64,000 bases of DNA from SZUA-36 sp963801195 (GCA_963801195.1 CAWDDX010000005.1:248001-312000); one strand, 5' to 3'; counted from the stretch's first letter, positions 33,801-43,869 are shown. Notes: generated by a model from the letters alone, not told the origin. Numbers and translations are program-made.

Positions 33801-34396
33801 CCCTGGCGATCATCGACAGCGGCGGGGCCAATATTGGTTCGGTCATACACGCGCTCAGGAGGCTTGGTGCCGAACCGGTATTTACCGCGGATGAGGCCAT
33901 CATTCGTGGCGCGGAACGGGTTTTGTTGCCGGGTGTCGGCGCGGCCGGAACGGCCATGTCACGCTTAAGGGAGCTGGGCCTGGTGCAGTGCATCAGGGAA
34001 TTGCAGCAACCGGTGCTGGGTATCTGTCTCGGCATGCAGTTGTTGTTCGAAAAGTCAGAGGAGGACGATACGGCGTGCCTGGGAATTGTTCCCGGAACCT
34101 TGAAAAAGCTGCAAGCATCAGAGGGTATACGCGTGCCCCACATGGGTTGGAATACGACCGTCACGAGCAAGCCCGATGCCCTGCTCGCAGGGCTGCCGGA
34201 ACTGCCCTGGTTCTATTTTGTGCACAGCTACCGTGCCCCCGTTGGCCCCGACACCCTGGCCACCTGCCAGCACGGAGAGCCGTTTACCGCCATCGTGCGC
34301 CGGGGCAACTTTTACGGCGCCCAGTTTCACCCCGAACGGTCCGCGCGCAACGGTGCGCGGTTACTGGCAAACTTTCTGGCGCTGCAATGCAATTGA
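33797..34396 (+). CDS. hisH: Imidazole glycerol phosphate synthase, glutaminase subunit
   Basis: 199 residues, a class-I glutamine amidotransferase. The nucleophile is in GICLGMQLLFE (near residue 77). The catalytic His and Glu are in GAQFHPERS near 175-183. PHMGWN and FYFVHSY are family markers. It starts with GTG at 33797 overlapping the hisB stop, and its end overlaps hisA. It supplies ammonia to HisF. Confidence 0.95.
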   Translation: MTLAIIDSGGANIGSVIHALRRLGAEPVFTADEAIIRGAERVLLPGVGAAGTAMSRLRELGLVQCIRELQQPVLGICLGMQLLFEKSEEDDTACLGIVPGTLKKLQASEGIRVPHMGWNTTVTSKPDALLAGLPELPWFYFVHSYRAPVGPDTLATCQHGEPFTAIVRRGNFYGAQFHPERSARNGARLLANFLALQCN

Positions 34397-35121
34397 TCCC
34401 CGCCATCGATCTGCTGGACGGACGCTGCGTGCGTCTGTTACACGGTGATTTCGGCCAGGTTACCCATTACCCGCTGTCTGCCCGGGAGCTGGCCGCTGTA
34501 TATGCGGATGAAGGTGCCCAGTGGTTACATGTCGTGGACCTGGCGGCTTCCAGGGACGGCGCTGATGCTGATACGGGGGCGCTGTTCGAACTGCTCGGCC
34601 AGGCCCGGCAATCGGTGCAGACCGGCGGCGGTGTGCGCTCGGAAGAGGATATCGCCCGCAGGCTGGACGCGGGTGCGGCCAGGGTGGTCGCCGGCAGTCT
34701 GAGTGTGACGGATCACAAACGTTTTATCACCTGGCTGGCGCAATTCGGTGCCGAACGCCTGGTCGCCGCCCTCGATATCCTGATCGATGAAACCGGCACC
34801 CCGTGGCCGCGTATTCACGGCTGGACCGGGCGTGGTGAGCGCGACATGTGGCAGCTGCTGGACGACCTGGTCGCGGGCGGCCTGAGACACCTGCTATGCA
34901 CCGATATCAGCAGGGATGGCGCGCTCAGCGGTCCCAATATCGACCTGTATTCCGAAATCACCGGGCGCTACCCGGATTTGCAACTGCAGGCATCGGGCGG
35001 TGTCAGCAGTCTCGACGATTTGCGACGGCTCAAGCCCACCGGCGCGTCAGGTGTTATCACCGGCAAGGCCCTGCTGGAGAAACGTTTCAGCGTGACCGAG
35101 GCCCTCGGGGTGCTGGCGTGA
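34387..35121 (+). CDS. hisA: ProFAR isomerase
   Basis: 244 residues, a beta/alpha barrel. IPAIDLLDGRCVRLLHGDFG opens it with the catalytic Asp8. VQTGGGVRSEEDI and LCTDISRDGALSGPN (second catalytic Asp) follow, with QASGGVSSLDDL and GVITGKAL for phosphate binding. The frame stays open upstream inside hisH, but ATG 34387 gives the normal N-terminus. It catalyses the Amadori rearrangement before the IGP synthase step. It overlaps hisF by four bases. Confidence 0.95.
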   Translation: MQLIPAIDLLDGRCVRLLHGDFGQVTHYPLSARELAAVYADEGAQWLHVVDLAASRDGADADTGALFELLGQARQSVQTGGGVRSEEDIARRLDAGAARVVAGSLSVTDHKRFITWLAQFGAERLVAALDILIDETGTPWPRIHGWTGRGERDMWQLLDDLVAGGLRHLLCTDISRDGALSGPNIDLYSEITGRYPDLQLQASGGVSSLDDLRRLKPTGASGVITGKALLEKRFSVTEALGVLA

Positions 35122-35903
35122 ACGGGCCGGTTTCAAATCTTGCACGGCGTATCATCCCGTGTCTCGATGTGCGCGATGGCCAGGTGGTCAAGGGCGTGCA
35201 GTTTCGCGACCACCGTGTCATGGGTGGCATTATCGAACTCGCCACACGCTACAGTGCAGAAGGTGCGGATGAACTGGTATTTTACGATATCACGGCCAGC
35301 CCGCAGGGCCGTTCGGTTGACAGCGACTGGGTTTCGCTGGTTGCGGAGGTCATCGATATTCCATTTTGCGTCGCAGGCGGTATACGCTCGGTCGACGAGG
35401 CGCGCAAGGTCCTCAAGCGCGGCGCCGACAAGATATCCATCAACACCCCTGCCGTACAGCGGCCCGAACTGATCAACGAACTGGTCGAGGCATTTGGCAG
35501 CCAGTGCGTGGTGGTCGGTATCGACTCGGTGTTGCAGGACGGTGTGTGGGTCACGCGGCAGATGACCGGTATACCGGACCGGATGCAGCAAACGGGCCAC
35601 AGGACCATGGACTGGATAGCCGAGGTTGCGGAACGCGGGGCAGGTGAAATCGTCCTCAATTGCATGGGCAGCGACGGCACCCGCCAGGGCTTCGACATCG
35701 AGCAGCTGAAAACCGCCAGAAAGATCACCAGCCTGCCGCTGATCGCATCGGGCGGCGCCGGCAGCGCCAGCCACTTTGTCGAGGTGTTTGAAAGCGCCGA
35801 TGTGGACGGGGCGCTGGCGGCGACGGTGTTTCACAACAACAAGGTGCCGATACCGGCCCTGAAGCATACGCTGGCTGCCGCCGGTATTGGAGTGAGATTA
35901 TGA
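35118..35903 (+). CDS. hisF: Imidazole glycerol phosphate synthase, cyclase subunit
   Basis: 261 residues from a GTG start that overlaps the hisA stop. The barrel has RIIPCLDVRDGQVVKGVQF (catalytic Asp near 17), VAGGIRSVDEA, DKISINTPAV, EIVLNCMGSDGTRQGFD (second catalytic Asp) and IASGGAGSASHF. It makes imidazole glycerol phosphate and AICAR with ammonia from HisH. The longer open frame starting at 34848 is within hisA and not used. Confidence 0.96.
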   Translation: MNGPVSNLARRIIPCLDVRDGQVVKGVQFRDHRVMGGIIELATRYSAEGADELVFYDITASPQGRSVDSDWVSLVAEVIDIPFCVAGGIRSVDEARKVLKRGADKISINTPAVQRPELINELVEAFGSQCVVVGIDSVLQDGVWVTRQMTGIPDRMQQTGHRTMDWIAEVAERGAGEIVLNCMGSDGTRQGFDIEQLKTARKITSLPLIASGGAGSASHFVEVFESADVDGALAATVFHNNKVPIPALKHTLAAAGIGVRL

Positions 35904-36511
35904 ACATTGATGATCTGGCCTGGGCGAAAATGGATGGCCTGATACCCGCCGTCGTGCAGGACGCCTTCGATGGCCGGGTGCTGATGCAGGGATATATGAA
36001 CAAGGATGCACTGCGGGCCACCTTTGAATCGGGCCGGGTGACCTTCTGGAGCCGCAGCCGGCAACAACTCTGGACCAAGGGTGAAACCTCCGGTCATTTC
36101 CTCGACCTCGTGGATATCCATCCCGACTGTGACGCGGATTGCCTGTTGGTACGTGCGCGCCAGCAAGGCCCTACCTGTCACCTGGGTCTGGATACCTGTT
36201 TTGACGCAGAAGGCAAGGTGTTTCCGGAGCTTGCGTTCCTGGCCGGCCTCGAGCGGCTGATCGCAGAACGTGATGAAAACCGCCCCGAGGGCAGTTACAC
36301 GACTGCCTTGCTCGAGTCCGGTGTCAAGCGTATCGCTCAGAAAGTGGGTGAGGAAGGCGTGGAAACGGCGCTGGCCGCGGTTGCTGGCGATGACGAGGAG
36401 TTGCTCAACGAATCCGCTGACCTGATTTACCACTTGCTGGTGTTATTGCGTAACCGCGAACTGGAATTGGGCTCGGTGGTCAAGGTGCTTAAAAGCAGAC
36501 ACGGCGGCTAA
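35900..36511 (+). CDS. hisI: Bifunctional phosphoribosyl-AMP cyclohydrolase / phosphoribosyl-ATP pyrophosphatase
   Basis: 203 residues. The cyclohydrolase domain (about 1-110) has MQGYMNKDALRAT, VTFWSRSRQQLWTKGETSGH and DIHPDCDADCLLVRA with zinc and magnesium ligands. The pyrophosphatase domain (about 112-203) has EGSYTTALLESG, RIAQKVGEEGVETALAA and NESADLIYHLLVLL. The fused form (hisIE) is usual in Gammaproteobacteria. It is the last gene of the operon and overlaps hisF by four bases; the following 113 bases show no clear terminator. Confidence 0.96.
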   Translation: MNIDDLAWAKMDGLIPAVVQDAFDGRVLMQGYMNKDALRATFESGRVTFWSRSRQQLWTKGETSGHFLDLVDIHPDCDADCLLVRARQQGPTCHLGLDTCFDAEGKVFPELAFLAGLERLIAERDENRPEGSYTTALLESGVKRIAQKVGEEGVETALAAVAGDDEELLNESADLIYHLLVLLRNRELELGSVVKVLKSRHGG

Positions 36512-36624
36512 CCTGGCAGCGGCTTTTTATAGTGGCATTCGTGCATTGAGAATAAGCAATTTCGTGCCGGCAGTTCACATGTTAAGCTTGATCGAATTGG
36601 CATGCTAATAAGTGGAGCGTTTTC

Positions 36625-38844
36625 ATGAAACTAATCGCCATACCTCTCATATTGGCGGGCACGATTGCCTTTGCTGATACCAGCGATAACATCATTGGAT
36701 TTGATCAGGCTGCGAGTAACACCCAGCGCCAGACTGAAACCCGGCTGGATGCGGACATTGATGCTAAACAGATGGACGAGTGGCTCAAAAAATTGTCCTA
36801 CCTGCCACACCACCTTGGTTCTCAGGCAAGCAAAGACAATGCGGAATATATTGCCGGCTTGCTGAAATCCTGGGGCTACGAAGTCAAAATTGCCGAGTAT
36901 CAAGTGCTGATGCCAACCCCCAGGACGCGCGTGGTCGAGCTGGTATCTCCTGTTAAATACGTCGCAGCCCTGACCGAGGATACGTTACCAGAGGACGCCA
37001 GTACCGGGCGACGGGAAAACCTTCTGCCGACTTACAATGCCTTTTCCATAGATGGCGATGTTGAAGCCGAACTGGTGTATGTCAATTACGGCATACCGGA
37101 AGATTACGAAGTACTCGAACGCAACGGCATCAGTGTCGAAGGCAAAATAGCAATCGCCAAATACGGTCACTCGTGGCGTGGTATCAAACCGAAGCTGGCC
37201 GCAGAACACGGCGCGATTGGGACCATCATCTATTCTGACCCGGCCGATGACGGCTATGGTGCAGGCGATGTCTACCCTGAAGGCCCGTTCAAAAACGAAA
37301 GCGGTGTGCAGCGTGGTTCGGTTATGGATATGCCTACCTACCCTGGTGATGTCCTGACGCCGGGTGTGGGCGCCACCAAAAATGCCAAGCGCCTGAAGCG
37401 TGAAGACGTGACCACGATCACAAAAATCCCGGTTCTGCCCATTTCTTACCGCGATGCATTGCCCCTGCTCAGTGCGATAGGCGGCGAAGTGGTTCCGGAA
37501 GAATGGCGCGGCGGCTTGCCGATTACCTATCATTTTGGTCCCGGGCCTGCCGTTGTGCATTTGAAGGCGGAGTTCAATTGGGATATGGCCACCGTCTATG
37601 ACGTGATTGCGACCATGAAGGGCAGCCAGTACCCGGATGAATGGGTCATTCGTGGCAACCACCACGATGGCTGGAATCACGGTGCCTCGGACCCGCTATC
37701 CGGTCAGGTGTCCATGCTTGCAGAAGCCAAGGCAGTTGCAGCAGCAGTCAAACAGGGCAACCCGCCTCTGCGGACCATTATCTACGCTGCCTGGGATGGC
37801 GAAGAACCCGGTCTGATCGGCTCGACCGAGTGGGTTGAAGATAACGCTGACGCCTTGCGCAAAAACGCCGTGGCCTATATCAACACGGATGGCAGTGGCC
37901 GTGGTTTTATCGGCATCGGTGGCAGTCATGTGCTGGAGCCGTTTTTCAACCAGATCATTTCTGAAGTCGACGATCCGTTTTTAAATATCAGCCTGCAAGC
38001 GCGTGCCCGGGCCCGTTTGGTACTTGATGCAGACAATGAAAAGGAGCGGACTGAGGCACAAAACCGCAAAGATCTGCGACTTTACCCACTGGGTTCGGGG
38101 TCGGATTACACACCATTCCTGCAACACCTGGGTATTGCCTCGGCCAACCTCGGCTTTGGTGGCGAGGATGACGATGGCAGCTATCACACGCTTTACGATA
38201 CCTACGAACATTTCACCAGGTTTAATGACCCTGGCCTCGTTTATGGTGCAACCCTGGCCAAGGTGACCGGCCGCGCAGCACTGCGCCTCGCCAATGCGCC
38301 GAGACTGCCATTCGAATTTGGCGGCTTTGCTGACAATGTGTCGATGTATGTCGAGCAACTTCAAGAGTTGGCTGACAACATGCGCAAGGAAACCACGTTG
38401 AACAATGAATTGATTGATGATGGTACTTATGCTGCGGCATTGAACCGCTACAAAACACTCGGACCACCGAAAGTCGAAGCAGCGGTTCCCTACTTTGATT
38501 TTGCGCCGTTGCTGAACGCCTCGACCCGGCTTAAGGCTTCAGCCAAAGCATATGATGCCGCGGCCGGGAAGTCGCAAAAGACTTCTGAAGAAATCAATGA
38601 AATGCTCTACAGCAGCGAACGCTTGCTAACGCGTAAAGACGGCCTGCACGGCAGAACCTGGTTCAAACATTTTGTCTATGCACCCGGCTACTACACCGGC
38701 TATGGCGTCAAAACCATTCCGGGTGTGCGCGAGGCCATTGAGCAGCGCGACTATGCTGCGGTAAATCCGCAGGTTGTCACGGCTGCAGAGGTTTTGAACG
38801 GCATGTCAGACCGGATTGATGCCCTGAGTTCAAAGCTGAAGTAG
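36625..38844 (+). CDS. Secreted M28-family metallopeptidase (glutamate carboxypeptidase II-like)
   Basis: 739 residues with a signal peptide ending AFAD. Domain order matches the transferrin-receptor/PSMA group: an N-terminal helix part, a PA domain (about 140-260), the zinc peptidase domain (about 310-560) and a C-terminal dimerisation domain (about 600-735). Likely metal and catalytic residues are in NHHDGW, ASDPLSG, AAWDGEEPG, NTDGSGRGF and the SDYTPFLQHLG to SYHTLYDTYEHF segment, with its histidine. It would cleave small peptides in the periplasm or outside. It is a single gene after the his operon with its own start region. Confidence 0.9.
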   Translation: MKLIAIPLILAGTIAFADTSDNIIGFDQAASNTQRQTETRLDADIDAKQMDEWLKKLSYLPHHLGSQASKDNAEYIAGLLKSWGYEVKIAEYQVLMPTPRTRVVELVSPVKYVAALTEDTLPEDASTGRRENLLPTYNAFSIDGDVEAELVYVNYGIPEDYEVLERNGISVEGKIAIAKYGHSWRGIKPKLAAEHGAIGTIIYSDPADDGYGAGDVYPEGPFKNESGVQRGSVMDMPTYPGDVLTPGVGATKNAKRLKREDVTTITKIPVLPISYRDALPLLSAIGGEVVPEEWRGGLPITYHFGPGPAVVHLKAEFNWDMATVYDVIATMKGSQYPDEWVIRGNHHDGWNHGASDPLSGQVSMLAEAKAVAAAVKQGNPPLRTIIYAAWDGEEPGLIGSTEWVEDNADALRKNAVAYINTDGSGRGFIGIGGSHVLEPFFNQIISEVDDPFLNISLQARARARLVLDADNEKERTEAQNRKDLRLYPLGSGSDYTPFLQHLGIASANLGFGGEDDDGSYHTLYDTYEHFTRFNDPGLVYGATLAKVTGRAALRLANAPRLPFEFGGFADNVSMYVEQLQELADNMRKETTLNNELIDDGTYAAALNRYKTLGPPKVEAAVPYFDFAPLLNASTRLKASAKAYDAAAGKSQKTSEEINEMLYSSERLLTRKDGLHGRTWFKHFVYAPGYYTGYGVKTIPGVREAIEQRDYAAVNPQVVTAAEVLNGMSDRIDALSSKLK

Positions 38845-38952
38845 CATCTTTAAATCAGGATAGTGCGCTGGTCCGGCCCCAGGGATACTCCAATGATTGT
38901 GGACTTCGCGGAGGGGGCTTTTTATACTCGACCGACATCCTGAAAGGGCGTC

Positions 38953-40932
38953 GTGTTGACAAGTTTTCTCAATGGTTTAATATTTTTGACCGTCAACGGG
39001 TTGGTGGTGTTCTCCTCGTGGTGCCTGGCCAATTGTCTCCTTAGAGACAGCCAATCGATATCTTTACGGGTCGTTGCCAGCGGCATCCTGTCATTTGCTC
39101 ATGCCACCATTGTCGTGCTGTTTCTCGGTACGGTTGTTCGCAGTCTGAACGCCTGGTCAGTTCCGCTATCGAGTTTGCTGCTGTCGGCAGCGGTCATTTT
39201 CTTCTGCAGGACCTGTCGCCGGCCCTTTATACAACCAGCGCGCGAGGCACTGGCTGAAATTTTCTCCACGCGGGATTATTTTCTCTATGCCATTGCCGGT
39301 CTGTTCATCATCCAGGTGATCGTCCTGTTGTTCAAGGTCGTTTGGCTGCCGCCGCATATATGGGATGTATTTGTTTATCACCTGCCACCAGCCGTCGAGT
39401 GGTACCAGCAGGGTTTTATCCCACCCGTGATCGATACCACGGTCAACCGGATCAACGGTGCTCCGCTGGGTATGACAGTGCTGGCCTACTGGTTTTTTAT
39501 CTTCTTCAGGAATGATTTTCTGGTCGAAATGCCGATGTTGCTGTGGGCGCTTTTGCTGGTGCCTGTCAGTTTTGCCGTTTTGCGCCAATCCGGGGTTTCG
39601 AGGTCCTGGTCGTTCAAATTTGCCGTGCTTATCTTCTTTTTGCCAATCGTGATTATGCAGGCCAACACGGTGAAGGATCATTTGGGTTTGAACGTTGGCT
39701 TTGTCGCCGGCCTGTTGTTTCTGGCCGAATTTCTCAAGGGCGGGAAACAACCGTTGTTGTTATTGGCGGCAGCCGCATTCGGCCTGGTTCTGGGTTACAA
39801 GATTGCCGCCCCCATCCATGTCCTGGTGGCGTTGCTGGTATTTTCGGTATTGCTGGTGTTTCGCCGGCGTTCGGCGCTTGTTGACAAACAACAGCGTCTG
39901 GCGCTGTTGAAGACAGCGGGCCTGTCAGCGATCGTCCTGGTAAGCATCAGCGGGTACTGGTATCTGCGTAACCTGCTGGTCTATGGCCGCTTGCATGGCG
40001 CCTACGGCACCGCGTTGAGTGAGGCCGGTGAAAGTATTGCCAATGATGCCGGTGCAATTGACAAGGCAATGAACATCTTCACAAACTCCGGTCTGTACAA
40101 GGTCAATCTGCACGAACTCCTGCCACGAATTTTTGATTATCAGTATGCCTATGGTGCCGACCTTGTCGGTATTTCGGGCTTTGGACCGCAGTTTGCGGCA
40201 TTTGGGCTGTTGGCCTTTGTGGTCGCCGTCGTCGCGTTGTTTAATTCGCGCTTGCGTCAACAACCGGTATACCTGTTATCCAGCGTGGCGGTATTGCTGT
40301 TTGTCGTGTTGATGTTTGTCAATTTCAATATCAACAGTTACCGGATCCTGAGTTTCTTCCCAATGGTGTTGATTGCCTATGCGGGTGTACAGCTTTTTAG
40401 CAGCCAACTGCAGGGGCAGAAGTGGCTTGGCCCGATCACCAACGGTATCATCGTGGTCTCAATCGCATGGTCCTTTTTGACACTGCTGGCACCTCAGTAT
40501 ACGAATTTGCTGCGTCTCAAAGAGTTCATATCGCTCAACCAGGCGTCCAGGACCTCGGCGAATTTTACCAGTTGGTTCGTCCGCCCCAGACCGGAGTTTT
40601 ACCGGTTCATGGACGAGGTTCCAGTGACCGAGCCAATCGCCTATGTCGCTTATCGTGGAAGTTATTTTCCGGGTGAAGCCGCCGCCGATACCTGGCAATA
40701 CCTGTACATGGACGGGCACTGGCAGCGCAAAACCTATGGACTGCATTTGCCGGAATATTTTGATTGCCAGGAAAGTGGCGAGTGTGTGGCAAGACCGGCA
40801 CTGAAGGCTTTCCTGAAGGAAAAGCAGGTGTCCCTGCTCAGTAGCTGCAAAATTAACCGGTGCCTCGTCATCAAGGATGATGCCCTGGTTGAAATTGTAC
40901 CGGGACTCTATTATTTCCTGGGGGTCAAGTGA
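38953..40932 (+). CDS. Polytopic membrane protein, GT-C glycosyltransferase-like
   Basis: 659 residues with about 12 predicted helices over the first 510, then a soluble C-terminal part of about 140 residues with two cysteine pairs (CQESGEC, SCKINRC). After the third helix an outside loop holds WDVFVYHLPPAVEWYQQG, with Asp and His as in the first loop of GT-C enzymes that use polyprenyl-linked sugars; VNRINGAPLG and NTVKDHLGLN follow. The substrate is unknown. It starts with GTG 38953 behind a GAAAGGG site. It overlaps the next gene by a TGATG junction, so the two are co-translated. Confidence 0.7.
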   Translation: MLTSFLNGLIFLTVNGLVVFSSWCLANCLLRDSQSISLRVVASGILSFAHATIVVLFLGTVVRSLNAWSVPLSSLLLSAAVIFFCRTCRRPFIQPAREALAEIFSTRDYFLYAIAGLFIIQVIVLLFKVVWLPPHIWDVFVYHLPPAVEWYQQGFIPPVIDTTVNRINGAPLGMTVLAYWFFIFFRNDFLVEMPMLLWALLLVPVSFAVLRQSGVSRSWSFKFAVLIFFLPIVIMQANTVKDHLGLNVGFVAGLLFLAEFLKGGKQPLLLLAAAAFGLVLGYKIAAPIHVLVALLVFSVLLVFRRRSALVDKQQRLALLKTAGLSAIVLVSISGYWYLRNLLVYGRLHGAYGTALSEAGESIANDAGAIDKAMNIFTNSGLYKVNLHELLPRIFDYQYAYGADLVGISGFGPQFAAFGLLAFVVAVVALFNSRLRQQPVYLLSSVAVLLFVVLMFVNFNINSYRILSFFPMVLIAYAGVQLFSSQLQGQKWLGPITNGIIVVSIAWSFLTLLAPQYTNLLRLKEFISLNQASRTSANFTSWFVRPRPEFYRFMDEVPVTEPIAYVAYRGSYFPGEAAADTWQYLYMDGHWQRKTYGLHLPEYFDCQESGECVARPALKAFLKEKQVSLLSSCKINRCLVIKDDALVEIVPGLYYFLGVK

Positions 40933-41843
40933 TGCGTGCCCGGATTTTGAACCTCATTGTTGCCGGCACTGCCTTGCTGCTCTTCGCACTGTATCTGTTT
41001 TTGAACTACCCGAAACTGGAAAGCGTTTCCAGCGACTGGGCAGCGATCAGCGCCGGTAAAACGCCTGTTGATATCCGGCTTGAACTGGCGGGTGAAATTT
41101 TGCATCAACGGCGTCTGAAGGATTCAGAGATATTCGATGTTGCCGGTGTTCGCCAGATATATTTTGTCCATCTGCCGCAGAAGGTATTTGCCCGGGTACA
41201 AAAAGATATTGAAGCCGCCGAACTGCTGATTGATCAGCAGAAAGTACCCTTGTCAAAAACGGAGAATAAGTCTGCCTTGCTCGCCGTGACGGCAGACAAG
41301 CGGGTTTATCTGCTGGAAGAAGGTGAACTCAAGTACATGATGACAGTGATCTGGAATGAACGACTCCATGCCAACAATATCGTCCAGTGTATGACTGCGG
41401 AGATATGCGCTTCAATAGGTGTCAGCAGTCGTCACTGGGGACCGGTCCAGGGCGCTTTTCCGGACTCGGATATCAGCCCCGAGCGTCGTGGCATGCCCAA
41501 GGGGCGTTGGATCGGGGGACCCAAAGCCGTTTTGAATATCCAGTCGGCGAAACGCCAGGAAATACAGATGCAAATCAATCTTCTGAGCCTGCACCAGGAT
41601 ATGGAATTAAGTGTGCGAGGGGCGGCCTCCCAGGTACAGAGGGTTGATACCAATGCCACCTTGCTGGAGGCGGGGGGCAGATCATTTTACCCGGGTGTCT
41701 ACGTTGTTCTTCTCGATCTCCATGCTGGCAGCAACCCGCTGGAGCTGGCTTTTTCCGAGTGGGATGAGCCCGTCAGAAAGGGTGCCAACCCGTTAGCGGC
41801 TTACCTCACCTTGATCATATTGAATGGGACAGGCCCCCGGTAG
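40932..41843 (+). CDS. Membrane-anchored protein of unknown function, partner of the GT-C-like gene
   Basis: 303 residues: one N-terminal helix (about 8-26), then a beta-rich extracytoplasmic domain. Visible segments are DIRLELAGEILHQRR, RQIYFVHLPQKVFARV, VIWNERLHANNIVQC and HWGPVQGAFPDSDISPERRG. I do not recognise a family. ATG 40932 overlaps the stop of the GT-C-like gene, so a shared role in making or modifying a surface glycan is likely (inference). The end is 16 bases from the end of the convergent GT41 gene. Confidence 0.6.
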   Translation: MRARILNLIVAGTALLLFALYLFLNYPKLESVSSDWAAISAGKTPVDIRLELAGEILHQRRLKDSEIFDVAGVRQIYFVHLPQKVFARVQKDIEAAELLIDQQKVPLSKTENKSALLAVTADKRVYLLEEGELKYMMTVIWNERLHANNIVQCMTAEICASIGVSSRHWGPVQGAFPDSDISPERRGMPKGRWIGGPKAVLNIQSAKRQEIQMQINLLSLHQDMELSVRGAASQVQRVDTNATLLEAGGRSFYPGVYVVLLDLHAGSNPLELAFSEWDEPVRKGANPLAAYLTLIILNGTGPR

Positions 41844-41859
41844 CGAAAACATGCGCCGT

Positions 41860-43869
41860 TCAATCTGAAGATTTACGCTCGTTCCCGGCTTCCGCACACC
41901 AGCTTCGCCAGATATCCCGGTATTTTGTTTCGAGTTGCCGGGTGAAGCCTGAATAATCCATAAGGGCGGAATCCCGTAACCGTTGGTGAAGATCCCGACG
42001 GATGTTGCCTAGCATGACAGGGTTTTCAGCCAGCCTTACAGCAGTGTCTACATATTGATCACTGTCCGCTGCAGCCAACATATCCAGCCCCAGTGCACGC
42101 AACTGGCTCGTCGTGACACGGCTGGCATGCCGCTTGCCGGTCAGCGTGATCACGGGGACACCCATGACAAAACTATCGCAGTTGGTGGTGGTGCCGTTAT
42201 ACGGGTGGCTGTCGAGGCACAGATCCACACGATTGTAAATTTTCATATGATCGTGAGGCGGATCAACACGCCCCAAAAGTATTTGCCGTTGCGTTTCGAT
42301 TCCCACGGCGGCAAGGGCTGCGGAGACGTCGTTTCGAACCGGGGGATGGTCCAGCATCTTGTTCTTTACCAGCAACTTTGAACCATCGACCCGGGATAAT
42401 ATCTTTCCCCACAATTTCAATAACTGCGGATTGAGTTTCGGCAGTGCATTGAATGACCCGAATGTGACATAACCGTTCTTCAGGGCAGGTGCCCCGCTTG
42501 CAACGTCGGGTAGCCCGGAATCAGGCAGGTAAACCGAAAATACCGGCTCCATGCGCAGCAATTTCTCGCTGCTATGGGCACTTGCATCGGGTTCCGGGTC
42601 CGTGACCGCATCAACGATCCGGTAATCCATTACATCCAGCCCGGTGCTTCCGGGGTATCCAATCCAGCTTACCTGGATGGGTGCAGCGCGCCGCATGAGC
42701 ACTTCGACCCTGTGGCCCCGGGTAAAACCGTTCAAATCAACCAAAATGTCGATTTGATCCTGGATGATTTTCCGGTGCAACTCCTCATCGGTCATTTTTC
42801 CGGCCAGGCAAAACTGATCGACAGCCCTCGCCACCCGCTCCGTCCATTCGTCCCGGCTTCGACCGGTATAGTAGGCGTGAACGCACACACACTCCGGGTC
42901 ATGGGCCTCCAGAACCGGTGTAATAAAATGCACAACCGAATGTCGGCGAAAATCGGAAGAAAGATAGCCTATTCGCAATATCCTTGCCGGTTCCGGGTTA
43001 TTGTTCCATGACGATTTGGGTGCACCCAATTGCCGGCGAATCTGCGCAGAGGCCGTCGTGGCCAGATCCAGCGCCTGCCGGCTGTTCAGGTCCGGATCGT
43101 AGTTTTTGATAAAGAGGTAATTGGTACGCGCCAGGTTGTGGGCGGGGTTGATTTCAAGAGCCCTGTTAAAATGTCTGAATGCTCGATCCTGTCCTGAATA
43201 TCGGCTGGCATCTGCACAACCAAGGTTATAACAGGCATTGCTGTAACGGGTAATCTGCCCGTCGCTGAGGGCGGCAAGATCGGGGCCTGAATCCAGCCAT
43301 TGCTGCACGGCGTTTCGTAAAAGGTCGCCGGTGGATTGCGCCTCCGCGAGCGCATCCTCATTCAAGCCCGGAGAGGCGGGATAATGGCCGGCAGCGACCT
43401 CGTACACGGCAATGGCCACTTCCAGGTCCAGTTCGGCAGTGTTGAATGGCTGTTTTGCATTTCGCGACAAGGCAAGCCGGTGGTTCGCAATTGCATTTTG
43501 CAGATCACCATTGAGTTGCCGGGCAATGGCCTGGTAATAGGGGGTGAAACGGTGTTCGGGCGCAAGCTCTCCAATTCTGTGGGCGAGTGGCAGTGACAAT
43601 TCAACACGTCCGCTGCTCCAGTGCAGTTGCATCATCCGAAACAGGGGTTGGACAGCGCCGGGCTCGGACTCGATCCATAGCTCACAGATGTTTTCCGCCT
43701 GCTGAAGGTCTCCCTGCCGCCGGCGATTGGTCAGCAGATCGATCTGAAATTGACATTTGACTGCCGAAGGGGGCAGTTGGACAGCAAGATCCATGGCTTT
43801 ATCGAGTTGCCCCAAGCGGGCCAGCCGGGTAGCTTCGCTGAATAATTTATGTGGGTCCAAAAGTCTCAC
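41860..43869 (-). CDS. TPR protein with GT41 (O-GlcNAc transferase / SPINDLY-like) catalytic domain
   Basis: 669 residues. The N-terminal half (about 1-280) is helical with TPR-like repeats. The C-terminal half is the GT41 domain: LRIGYLSSDFRRHSV near 294 with the conserved His, IDILVDLNGFTRGHR, APIQVSWIGYPGSTGL, MDYRIVDAVTDP, VTFGSFNALPKLNP, DLCLDSHPYNGTTTNCD and GVPVITLTGKRHASRV for UDP-sugar binding. Bacterial members glycosylate proteins such as adhesins or flagellins, or act on glycans. It is convergent with the GT-C-like pair, which makes a local glycosylation locus plausible. Its acceptor is not evident. Confidence 0.87.
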   Translation of the reverse strand: MRLLDPHKLFSEATRLARLGQLDKAMDLAVQLPPSAVKCQFQIDLLTNRRRQGDLQQAENICELWIESEPGAVQPLFRMMQLHWSSGRVELSLPLAHRIGELAPEHRFTPYYQAIARQLNGDLQNAIANHRLALSRNAKQPFNTAELDLEVAIAVYEVAAGHYPASPGLNEDALAEAQSTGDLLRNAVQQWLDSGPDLAALSDGQITRYSNACYNLGCADASRYSGQDRAFRHFNRALEINPAHNLARTNYLFIKNYDPDLNSRQALDLATTASAQIRRQLGAPKSSWNNNPEPARILRIGYLSSDFRRHSVVHFITPVLEAHDPECVCVHAYYTGRSRDEWTERVARAVDQFCLAGKMTDEELHRKIIQDQIDILVDLNGFTRGHRVEVLMRRAAPIQVSWIGYPGSTGLDVMDYRIVDAVTDPEPDASAHSSEKLLRMEPVFSVYLPDSGLPDVASGAPALKNGYVTFGSFNALPKLNPQLLKLWGKILSRVDGSKLLVKNKMLDHPPVRNDVSAALAAVGIETQRQILLGRVDPPHDHMKIYNRVDLCLDSHPYNGTTTNCDSFVMGVPVITLTGKRHASRVTTSQLRALGLDMLAAADSDQYVDTAVRLAENPVMLGNIRRDLHQRLRDSALMDYSGFTRQLETKYRDIWRSWCAEAGNERKSSD

